A stretch of DNA of 64,000 nucleotides from Streptomyces fildesensis (GTDB lineage: Bacteria; Actinomycetota; Actinomycetes; Streptomycetales; Streptomycetaceae): NCBI RefSeq assembly GCF_016107395.1, contig NZ_JAAIKO010000028.1, positions 41,831 through 105,830 on the forward strand, given 5' to 3'. Under the pieces are notes generated by a model that worked only from the letters and a program-made list of their open reading frames with translations, had not been told where the DNA came from and made no database searches. Below are positions 26,761-34,169 of the stretch, in pieces (positions within the stretch are counted from its first letter, which is position 1; every line of letters begins with the position of its first letter). Both the position numbers and the translations under genes were made by a program.

Positions 26761-27372
26761 ATGCACGCCATGCAGTACCGGATCACGCTGCCCGCCGACT
26801 ACGACATGAAGATCATCCGCCGTCGGGTCGAGTCCCGGGGCCATCTGCTCGACGACTTCCCCGGTCTCGGACTGAAGGCGTACCTCATCCGCGAGCGCGG
26901 CACGGGGGGCACCTCCCAGCCGGAGGTCGGGGGCGAGTCGCCCGTCAACCAGTACGCGCCGTTCTATCTGTGGAACACCCCGCAGGGCATGAACAGCTTC
27001 CTCTGGGGGCCGGGATTCCAGGGAATCATCGACGACTTCGGCCGCCCCGAGGTCGAGCACTGGACGGGGCTGGCCTTCGAGCACGGGCCCGCGGCGGGCC
27101 GGGTTCCCCGGGCGGCCGCCCGCCGCGCCGTGCCGATCCCTCCCGGCGAGGATCCGGCCGCCGTCATCGACCGCGCCGCCGGCACCGTCCGCGAGTACGC
27201 CGGCACGCCCGGCGTGCACTCGGCCGCGCTCGCCGTCGATCCCCGGCACTGGGAACTGCTGCACTTCACGCTCTGGGAGCACACCGCTCCCGCCGCGGCC
27301 GGGGACCGCTACGAGGTGCTGCACCTGTCGGCGCCGGAACGGAACACCATCGAGACGGGACGACAGTGGTGA
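26761..27372 (+). CDS. DUF4865 family protein
   Basis: A 203-residue DUF4865 protein starting MHAMQYRITLPADYDM. It has two ferredoxin-like halves. The first holds YAPFYLWNTPQGMNSFLWGPGFQGIIDDFGRP and the second VHSAALAVDPRHWELLHFTLWE, as in the family. Such genes are regularly found with LmrA/YxaF-type TetR regulators, and their function is unknown. The start is 30 bp after the TetR stop, and the stop overlaps the next start (GTGA). Confidence 0.85.
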   Translation: MHAMQYRITLPADYDMKIIRRRVESRGHLLDDFPGLGLKAYLIRERGTGGTSQPEVGGESPVNQYAPFYLWNTPQGMNSFLWGPGFQGIIDDFGRPEVEHWTGLAFEHGPAAGRVPRAAARRAVPIPPGEDPAAVIDRAAGTVREYAGTPGVHSAALAVDPRHWELLHFTLWEHTAPAAAGDRYEVLHLSAPERNTIETGRQW

Positions 27373-27881
27373 AGCAGGCGAGCATCGACCGCGAGGCCGG
27401 CTACCGGTTGCTCGGCGAACTGGCGGGCCCGGAGACCATCGAGGCCACTCTCTCCCGCCTCGACGCGGTCGCCCCCGGATTCCCGGACTGGATCGTGACG
27501 GCCCTGTTCGGCGGCACCTACCAGCGCGAGGGGCTGGCGCTGCGCGACCGGCAGATCGCCAACCTCGCCGCGCTGGCGGCGCTGGGCGGTGTGGAGCCGC
27601 AGCTGGACGACCATGTGCGCAACAGCCTGCGCATCGGGATCGAGCCGCGGGAGATCGTCGAGGTGATGGTCCATCTCGCCCCGTACATCGGTGTGCCGAA
27701 GGCGCTGGCGGGACTGCGCGTCGTGACGGCCGCCCTCGGGAAGGACGCCGTCGGGAAGGACACGAGGATCACGCTGGACGGCGGCACCTCCAACTTCCCG
27801 CAGAGCAGGTCGAGGACGTCGGGGGCCGCCGCTGCTGCCAATCCGGCGCGGGCGCTGTCAGCCGAGTGGATCGACGGCTAG
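27369..27881 (+). CDS. Carboxymuconolactone decarboxylase/AhpD-fold protein
   Basis: This 170-residue AhpD-like protein has ALRDRQIANLAALAALGGVEPQLDDHVRNSLRIGI and EIVEVMVHLAPYIGVPKAL, the CMD helical core. It lacks the CxxC pair of peroxidase-active AhpD. GTG 27369 overlaps the DUF4865 stop by four bases; GTG 27366 is equally possible. The last 30 residues (SNFPQSRSRTSG onward) are unlike the family and overlap the 3' end of the convergent nuclease-fold gene by 24 bp, so the C-terminus may be extended by a lost stop or frameshift. Confidence 0.8.
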   Translation: MKQASIDREAGYRLLGELAGPETIEATLSRLDAVAPGFPDWIVTALFGGTYQREGLALRDRQIANLAALAALGGVEPQLDDHVRNSLRIGIEPREIVEVMVHLAPYIGVPKALAGLRVVTAALGKDAVGKDTRITLDGGTSNFPQSRSRTSGAAAAANPARALSAEWIDG

Positions 27882-28757
27882 AACAGGGCCGGTCGCGAGC
27901 TCGGCGACGACGGCGGCGTGGTCGGAGGGCCACACCCCGTCGACGGGTGCGTCGGCCGCGCGGCGGGCGCTGCGGATCCAGCCGCGGCCGTCGGGGCCCG
28001 GCAGTCCGACGAAGAGGTAGTCGATACGGCTCGGGCGATCCCCGAAGTTGACCGAATCCCGGTGGGCGATGTCCCAGGTGCCGTGCGGCTGCGAGGGGTC
28101 GGCGAAGCGCCAGGCGTCCAGCAGCACCAGCCCGGGTTCGGCAGGTGCGGTCTTGTAGCCGCCGATCAGCCGTACCTCGTCGAAGTCGGGCTCCGCGTTG
28201 AAGTCGCCGGACACGACGGGTGGGAAGCTCCCGCTCGCCCGCACCGTCCCCCACCCCGTCCGCTCGTTCACGAACGCCGCCAGCTCCCGCACCTGCGCGC
28301 AGCGCACGCCGGACTCCGCCGGGCCGGAGTTGAGATGGGTGGTGAAGAACGGCAGCGGGCCGCCGGGGGCGTCGATCAGAGCGTGCAGGACGGTCTTGCC
28401 GTCGTCGGGGAAGCCTGCCGCCGGCAGCCGGCGCTCCGCCGTCTCCAGGATCGGGTACCGGCTCAGGACGGCGACACCCACGTCGACCGAGGTGTCACCG
28501 CCGTTGCGCCGGTGCCACCGGTCCTGGACCGGTGAGCGGGACCAGACCCATTCCATGCCGAGTTCCTTGGCGAGCCACCCGGCGAAGTTCTCGCTCGCGC
28601 TCCCCCACACCTCCTGCAGCCCCAGGACATCGGGCCGTTCCTCCCGCAGCACGTGCGCGATCGCGTCCCTGCGCGCTTCCCAGGGCCCGAACCGCCACCA
28701 TAGATTCCAGGTCATCAGGCGGATGGTTCCGCCGTCCCGGGCGCTCGCAGTATCCAC
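27858..28757 (-). CDS. Endonuclease/exonuclease/phosphatase family protein
   Basis: A 299-residue EEP-fold metal-dependent phosphoesterase. Motifs in order: TWNLWWRFG (Asn), DVLGLQEVW (Glu), FFTTHLNSGP (His), VVSGDFNAEPDFDEVR (Asp, Asn), SRIDYLFVG and WPSDHAAVVAEL (catalytic His). No signal peptide is present, so it is cytoplasmic. The substrate may be a nucleic acid, phosphoinositide or sphingomyelin head group and is not predictable. It is divergent from the CPT-like gene with 35 bp between starts, so the two promoters overlap. Confidence 0.88.
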   Translation of the reverse strand: MDTASARDGGTIRLMTWNLWWRFGPWEARRDAIAHVLREERPDVLGLQEVWGSASENFAGWLAKELGMEWVWSRSPVQDRWHRRNGGDTSVDVGVAVLSRYPILETAERRLPAAGFPDDGKTVLHALIDAPGGPLPFFTTHLNSGPAESGVRCAQVRELAAFVNERTGWGTVRASGSFPPVVSGDFNAEPDFDEVRLIGGYKTAPAEPGLVLLDAWRFADPSQPHGTWDIAHRDSVNFGDRPSRIDYLFVGLPGPDGRGWIRSARRAADAPVDGVWPSDHAAVVAELATGPVLAVDPLG

Positions 28758-28792
28758 TGGCCGCTTCCTCTCCCGACGCCTACGGTGGCGGC

Positions 28793-29326
28793 ATGCCCAC
28801 CCAAGTGATCATTCTCAACGGCGGATCGAGCGCGGGGAAGAGCGGAATCGCCCGCTGTCTGCAAACCGTCCTTCCGGAGCCGTGGCTGAGCTTCGGCGTC
28901 GACACCCTCGTCGATGCGCTGCCCGCCGCGATGCGGGCCTCGGACTCCGGTATCTCCTTCGGCCCGGACGGCGACGTGACCACCGGGGCCGCGTTCCGGC
29001 TGCTCGACGTGGCCTGGGCCGAGGGCATCGCGGCCATGGCGCGCGCCGGTGCCCGGATCGTCGTCGACGAGGTGTTCCTCGGCGGCGCCGGCTCGCAGGC
29101 CAGATGGCGCACGGCACTGACGGGTCTCCACGTGCTGTGGGTCGGGGTGCGGTGCGAGGCCGGGGTCGCCGAGGAGCGGGAGGCCGCCCGCGGTGACCGG
29201 GTCGCGGGCATGGCCCGGTCCCAGGCCCTGCTCGTGCACGAAGGGGTGGAGTACGACCTCGAGGTGGACACCACCGCCACGGAGTCCCTCGTGTGCGCCC
29301 GCGCCATCGCCGCGCGGACCGGCTGA
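28793..29326 (+). CDS. Chloramphenicol 3-O-phosphotransferase-like kinase
   Basis: A 177-residue P-loop kinase of the CPT family. Walker A is NGGSSAGKSGIA (about 8-19), FGVDTLVDALP places the catalytic Asp as in CPT, and IVVDEVFLGG is Walker B. The family phosphorylates chloramphenicol in S. venezuelae, but close homologues are widespread and may act on other substrates. ATG 28793 is the only good start, 35 bp from the divergent EEP gene. Confidence 0.82.
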   Translation: MPTQVIILNGGSSAGKSGIARCLQTVLPEPWLSFGVDTLVDALPAAMRASDSGISFGPDGDVTTGAAFRLLDVAWAEGIAAMARAGARIVVDEVFLGGAGSQARWRTALTGLHVLWVGVRCEAGVAEEREAARGDRVAGMARSQALLVHEGVEYDLEVDTTATESLVCARAIAARTG

Positions 29327-29410
29327 CGACGAGGGACGATCCACCGGCCTCGCTCTTCCGGGCGTCTGACAGGATATTGGACCCACCGCCGTCTCGGGAC
29401 AAGGCCACTT

Positions 29411-31375
29411 ATGCAGCCGTCGCACGCGTCGTCGCCCCGGTCCGCCGGGCCGGTCACCGGGCCGGGGGCCGGCGCCGTCCTGGAGAGCAACCGGCTGCGG
29501 GCGGACCCGGCGCCCTGGTGGATGCCGCCGTCGACAGCGGTGCTCGCGGGTGTGATCGCCTATGTGCTGGCGGACGACCGGCTGCTGCGGCTGGTGGTGC
29601 CGTTCGCCCTGGCGGCGCTCGTCTGGGGTGCCGCGGCCGGGTGGCGGCGGCTGCGGCCGCTGACGTTCTGGCGGCTGAGCGCGAGCGGGCTGCAGCAACT
29701 GCGGGGCGGCCGGGTGCGGGTGACGCATCCGTTCTCCCGCGAGCAGCCGCTGACGCTCCTGGTGCCGGATCTCGAGGTCCTGGCGCCGGCCGAATACGGG
29801 GCGACGAAGGTCGGCAGACTCTGCTCGATGGGCGTGGAGGACATGGCGCTGGCGATGTTCCCGTTCCATCTGACGGCCCGGCGGCTCGGCGCCCCGGTCC
29901 GGATCGTGGACCGGCAGGGCGCCGCCTCAGGCGCGGCGGTGCACTGGGAGACGGTCTTCGCCCGCCGGGAGGCGGCGCTGCTGTCCGCCGCGGCGGAGGG
30001 ACCGCTGCCGGCGGCCCAGGAGAGCGCGGTCGAGCTGTCGCGGGCCGAACCGGGGCTGCGGGCCCGGCAGTACGGACGCCGGCTGGCGGCGCTGGCCTGC
30101 GGTGCGACCGCGCTGCTGGTCGCGGCGGTCGGCGACGGCCCGACGGCGGTCCCCGGACGCGTCGCGCTGATCAACGCCCTCGGGGTCACGGTCGTGGTGC
30201 TGGCCGCGGGTTACCTCGTCCGGCTGGCCGGGAACCGGCCCGCGCGCTGGACCGTCACCCCGGAGCGGATCACCGCCTTCGATCCGGTCTTCGGCAGCAC
30301 CGACCTGGCCGCGGAGCGCATCGCCGGGCTGGTCGCGCAGCCGCTGTCCGCCCCCGGCACGGGAGGCGGCGGGGCCGAGCCGGCGGCGCTGCTGCAGATC
30401 TACGGCCATGACCTGGCGCTGCTGGGCACCGCGCACACCGGCCGGATCCCGGCGGAGGAGCTGTTCGCGGTGCTGCGGTCGCGCGGCTACCGGGTGATCG
30501 AGGACGGGCCGCGCAGCCGCGCCTACGACCTGCGGCCGGGCTTCCTCCCCCATCAGATCGCCCCGGACGCCGTACTGGCCGTCACCGCGGAGTATCTGCG
30601 CTGGGAGGGCGCCGGCGCGGAGATCCGCGTCCAGCGCGCGGACATCGGCGCGATGGAGATCAACACCCGCCACGGTCACCCCTGGCTGCGGCTGCGCGGC
30701 AAGGACGGGACCGAGCAGCTGGACGCGCCGCTCAGCGCGCTCCGCATCTCCCGCACCGAACTGCGGGACCGGGCGCGGGCGTTCGGCTATCCGCTCACCG
30801 ATCCGGAGCACGATGCCTATCAGACGGCGGCCTACGCGAGCCTGGCGGCGGGCGTCGTCCAGGACCGGCCGGCCGTGACCGCCGGAACGACCGCCGAGCC
30901 CGTCGTGCTGGACATGCCCTGGACCACCCGCAAGTGGTACTACATCGCGGGCGCCGTGCTCATGGTCGTCGTGGTGGGGGTGGTCGGCTTCAAGATGCGC
31001 TATCTCAGCGGTGACATGAGCTGGCTCCTCTGGGGCCTGCCTGCGGCCGCGGCCGCAGGAGCGCTGCTCGGCGGCCTGTACGACCTGCGCCGCCCCGGGC
31101 TGGCCCTCGGCCCGGACGGCATCCGCCTCGCCTCGCGCGGCGGCTCGGGCCGTACCCGGTGGGAGTACCCCCGCACCGCGATCGGCGGCATCGGCGTCGA
31201 CACCCACGAGGAGGGCCAGGAGGCGCTCTTCGTCTGGTCGCCGACCGGCCAGGTCATCCGCAAGGAGAGCTTCGACCTGCCGGACACCGACCAGTTGCGC
31301 CAAGCCTGTGAGAGCGCCGGCCTGCCGTTCGGCCGCCCGGACCCGGGCCGCTGGGGCCCGCCGCCGGAGATCTGA
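29411..31375 (+). CDS. Integral membrane protein of unknown function
   Basis: A 654-residue protein with six likely membrane helices in three pairs: about 40-58 and 62-78, 225-245 and 252-272, 505-526 and 533-555. Between the pairs lie soluble beta-rich segments. Segments such as ITAFDPVFGSTDLAAERIAGL and PGLALGPDGIRLASRGGS resemble the PH-like domains of bacterial membrane proteins. The internal repetition of helix pair plus beta domain suggests duplication. No enzyme motif is visible. I do not recognise a named family. Confidence 0.7.
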   Translation: MQPSHASSPRSAGPVTGPGAGAVLESNRLRADPAPWWMPPSTAVLAGVIAYVLADDRLLRLVVPFALAALVWGAAAGWRRLRPLTFWRLSASGLQQLRGGRVRVTHPFSREQPLTLLVPDLEVLAPAEYGATKVGRLCSMGVEDMALAMFPFHLTARRLGAPVRIVDRQGAASGAAVHWETVFARREAALLSAAAEGPLPAAQESAVELSRAEPGLRARQYGRRLAALACGATALLVAAVGDGPTAVPGRVALINALGVTVVVLAAGYLVRLAGNRPARWTVTPERITAFDPVFGSTDLAAERIAGLVAQPLSAPGTGGGGAEPAALLQIYGHDLALLGTAHTGRIPAEELFAVLRSRGYRVIEDGPRSRAYDLRPGFLPHQIAPDAVLAVTAEYLRWEGAGAEIRVQRADIGAMEINTRHGHPWLRLRGKDGTEQLDAPLSALRISRTELRDRARAFGYPLTDPEHDAYQTAAYASLAAGVVQDRPAVTAGTTAEPVVLDMPWTTRKWYYIAGAVLMVVVVGVVGFKMRYLSGDMSWLLWGLPAAAAAGALLGGLYDLRRPGLALGPDGIRLASRGGSGRTRWEYPRTAIGGIGVDTHEEGQEALFVWSPTGQVIRKESFDLPDTDQLRQACESAGLPFGRPDPGRWGPPPEI

Positions 31376-31430
31376 CGCGGCCCCGCCCGCCGGTCAGGAC
31401 GGGCGGGTGCCGGCCGCCCGGCGGTCGTGG

Positions 31431-32984
31431 TCACAGCGCGCGGCCGCGGCCCTCCCAGTACGGGTCGCGCAGCCGCCGCTTGTAGAGCTTGCCGTTGGGG
31501 TCGCGGGGCATCTCGGTGATGAAGTCGACGGTTCTGGGCCGCTTGTAGCCGGCGAGCCGCTTCTCGCAGTGGGCCAGGATGTGGTCGGCCAGCTCGGGCC
31601 CCGCCTTGTGGCCGGCGGCGGGTTCGATGACGGCCTTGACCTCCTCGCCCCAGCTCTCGTGCGGGATCCCGAAGGCCGCGGCGTCGGCGACGGCGGGGTG
31701 GGTGAGCAGCGCGGCCTCGATCTCGGCGGGGTAGATGTTGACGCCACCGGAGATGATCATGTCGATCTTGCGGTCGCGCAGATACAGATAGCCGTCCTCG
31801 TCGAGATAGCCGAGGTCGCCGACGGTGAAGAAGTCGCCGATGCGGTTCTTCTTCGTCTTGCCCTCGTCCTTGTGGTAACTGAAGCCGCCGGTCTTCATGT
31901 TGATGTAGACGGTGCCGACCTCACCCGCCGGCAGCGGGTTGCCGTCGTCGTCATAGATGGCGATCTCGCTGATCGGCCAGGCCTTGCCGACCGTGCCGGG
32001 CCGCTTGAGCCAGTCGGCGGCGGGCGCGAAGGTGCCGCCGCCCTCGCTGGCGGCGTAGTACTCCTCGACACAGGGCCCCCACCAGTCGAGCATGGCGCGC
32101 TTGACGTGCTCGGGGCAGGGCGCGGCGCCGTGGATGGCGTGCCGCATGGAGGAGACGTCGTAACGCTCCTTGACCTGCTCCGGGAGGGCCAGCAGGCGGT
32201 GGAACTGGGTGGGCACCATATGCGTGTGGGTGCAGCGGTAGCGGTCGATGACGCGGAGCATCTCCTCCGGCGACCACTTGTCCATGAGGACGACCGGGTG
32301 CCCGATGTGCAGTGCCGCGCCCGCGAACTGGAGCACCGCGGTGTGGTAGAGCGGCGAGCAGACGAGATGGACGTTGTCGTCGAACGGCTTGATGCCGAAG
32401 ATGCCGAGGAACCCGCCGAGGTAGGTCTCCTCGGGCAGCTTCCCGGACAGCGGGCGGCGGATGCCGCGGGGGCGCCCGGTGGTGCCCGAGGTGTAGTTCA
32501 TGACCCAGCCGCTGGTGCGGTCCGCGGGCGCGCCGACCGGCTGTCCGTCGGTCAGTTCGGCGTACGGCCGGAAGCCCGGCACCTCGCCGACCGAGAACCG
32601 CCGGCCCACCGGGAACTCCGCCTCGTCGGCGGCGGCCTGCGCGTCGGCCGCGAACCGCTCGTGGGCGATGAGGACCTTGGCGCCGGAGTCGGACAGGATC
32701 CAGGCGATCTCGGGTGCCACGAAGTGGTGGTTGACCGGCACCAGGTAGAAGCCGGCCTGGAACGCGGCGAGATAGGCGGTGAAGAACTCGACGCTGTTGG
32801 GCAGCACGACCGCGAAGGCGTCACCGGGTTCGAGCCCGGCCTCGCGCAGTCCGTGGACGAGCTGGTTGCAGGCGGCGCTGAGCCGGCCGGCGTTCCATTC
32901 GTCGCCGTCCGGGGCGACCAGCACCAGCCGGTCGGGGTCCTGGGCGGCCTGTGCCCAGAAGCCGTTGGGTGCGGTGGACGTCAT
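31431..32984 (-). CDS. Acyl-CoA synthetase (FadD/ANL family) 2
   Basis: A 517-residue CoA ligase. A3 is MNYTSGTTGRPRGIRRP, A5 YYAASEGGGTF, A7 FFTVGDLGYLDEDG, A8 DRKIDMIISGGVNIYPAEIE, and the C-terminal catalytic Lys is in MPRDPNGKLYKRRL. ATG 32984 follows GAGGAGG. It is the second gene of an operon with the nitronate monooxygenase, nine bp apart, driven by the promoter region that holds the 21-bp palindrome. It is only a distant paralogue of the ligase at 23996, so the two may activate different acids. Confidence 0.93.
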   Translation of the reverse strand: MTSTAPNGFWAQAAQDPDRLVLVAPDGDEWNAGRLSAACNQLVHGLREAGLEPGDAFAVVLPNSVEFFTAYLAAFQAGFYLVPVNHHFVAPEIAWILSDSGAKVLIAHERFAADAQAAADEAEFPVGRRFSVGEVPGFRPYAELTDGQPVGAPADRTSGWVMNYTSGTTGRPRGIRRPLSGKLPEETYLGGFLGIFGIKPFDDNVHLVCSPLYHTAVLQFAGAALHIGHPVVLMDKWSPEEMLRVIDRYRCTHTHMVPTQFHRLLALPEQVKERYDVSSMRHAIHGAAPCPEHVKRAMLDWWGPCVEEYYAASEGGGTFAPAADWLKRPGTVGKAWPISEIAIYDDDGNPLPAGEVGTVYINMKTGGFSYHKDEGKTKKNRIGDFFTVGDLGYLDEDGYLYLRDRKIDMIISGGVNIYPAEIEAALLTHPAVADAAAFGIPHESWGEEVKAVIEPAAGHKAGPELADHILAHCEKRLAGYKRPRTVDFITEMPRDPNGKLYKRRLRDPYWEGRGRAL

Positions 32985-32993
32985 GGTGCCTCC

Positions 32994-34097
32994 TCAGGCT
33001 CGGCCGGCGATGCGGTTGATACGGTCGACGGCCCGTTCGAAACCGCGGGTGAGATCGTCGAAGACCGCCTGGACGCTGCGTTCGGAGTTCATCTGGCCGA
33101 CGATCTGGCCCACCGGGGTCCCGAGCAGCGGCTCGGTCTCGTACTTCTGGATCCGGGAGACCGCGTCGGCGACCAGCAGGCCCTGCAGCGGCATCGGCAG
33201 GGTGCCGGGACCGGCCGGGTCCTCCCAGGCGTCGGTCCATTCGGTGCGCAGCTGACGGGCCGGCTTGCCGGTGAGGGCCCGGGACCGGACGGTGTCGCCG
33301 GAGCCCGCCGCGAGCAGCTTGTCGATGAGCACCCGCGAGGGGAGTTCCGCCTCGGTGGTGGTGAGCCACACCGAGCCGAGCCAGACGCCCTGGGCGCCCA
33401 GGGCCAGTCCGGCGGCAACCTGTTCACCGGTGCCGATGCCGCCCGCGGCCAGCACAGGGATGCCCTCGACGGCGCTGACGACCTCGGGGACCAGCACCAT
33501 GCTGGCGATCTCGCCGGTGTGGCCGCCGGCCTCGTAGCCCTGCGCGACGACGATGTCGATGCCGGCGTCCTTGTGGTGCCCGGCGTGGCGGGCGCTGCCG
33601 GCGAGGGCGGCGACGAGGACGTCGTGCTCATGGGCGCGGGCGATGACGTCGGCGGGCGGCGAGCCCAGCGCGTTGGCGAGCAGTTTGATCGGGTAGTCGA
33701 AGGCCACGTCGAGCTGGTTGCGGGCGACCTGTTCCATCCAGCCGGTGATCCGCCAGCCCGACACGTCGTCCGGTCCCAGCTCCGGTACGCCGTGCTTGGC
33801 GAGCACCTGGCGGACGTACTCGCGGTGCCCTTCGGGGATCATGGCCTCGATGTCGGCCTCGCTGACGCCTTCGACCTTCTTGGCGGGCATCACGACGTCG
33901 AGGCCGTAGGGCCGGCCGCCGGTGTTCTCCTCCATCCAGTCCAGGCTGCGGGCGAGTTCGTCCGCGTCCGAATAGCGCACCGCACCGAGCACGCCCATTC
34001 CCCCGGCGCGGCTGATGGCCGCGGCCACCGCGGGGAACGGCGTGAAGCCGAAGATGGCGTGCTCGATACCCAGCCGTTTGCTCAGCTCCGTCTCCAT
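32994..34097 (-). CDS. Nitronate monooxygenase/NAD(P)H-dependent flavin oxidoreductase
   Basis: A 367-residue FMN TIM-barrel enzyme of the 2-nitropropane dioxygenase family. AQGYEAGGHTGEI carries the family His, LAAGGIGTGEQVAAGLALGAQGVWLGSV is the phosphate-binding part, and FTPFPAVAAAISRAGGMGVLG is the first strand. Family members also include enoyl reductases, and a role in acyl-CoA degradation fits its operon with a CoA ligase. ATG 34097 has a weak ribosome site. The palindrome at 34139-34159 lies 42 bp upstream. Confidence 0.9.
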   Translation of the reverse strand: METELSKRLGIEHAIFGFTPFPAVAAAISRAGGMGVLGAVRYSDADELARSLDWMEENTGGRPYGLDVVMPAKKVEGVSEADIEAMIPEGHREYVRQVLAKHGVPELGPDDVSGWRITGWMEQVARNQLDVAFDYPIKLLANALGSPPADVIARAHEHDVLVAALAGSARHAGHHKDAGIDIVVAQGYEAGGHTGEIASMVLVPEVVSAVEGIPVLAAGGIGTGEQVAAGLALGAQGVWLGSVWLTTTEAELPSRVLIDKLLAAGSGDTVRSRALTGKPARQLRTEWTDAWEDPAGPGTLPMPLQGLLVADAVSRIQKYETEPLLGTPVGQIVGQMNSERSVQAVFDDLTRGFERAVDRINRIAGRA

Positions 34098-34138
34098 GGT
34101 GGGCAGGATGCCGCAGCGGGCGCGGAGACGGAAGAGAT

Positions 34139-34159
34139 TATCTGACGCAACGTCAGATA
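34139..34159. promoter_or_regulatory. 21-bp TetR-type operator
   Basis: Perfect 9-bp arms TATCTGACG and CGTCAGATA flank CAA. It lies between the kinase stop and the nitronate monooxygenase start, in AT-rich DNA. It shares the TCTGAC...GTCAGA core with 23893-23909. Confidence 0.75.
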
Positions 34160-34169
34160 TTTGGGAAAC

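Noticed and set aside
28793..29326. Chloramphenicol resistance by phosphorylation
   Set aside because: The fold fits CPT but widespread homologues have other or unknown substrates; no antibiotic cluster is present, so resistance was not claimed.
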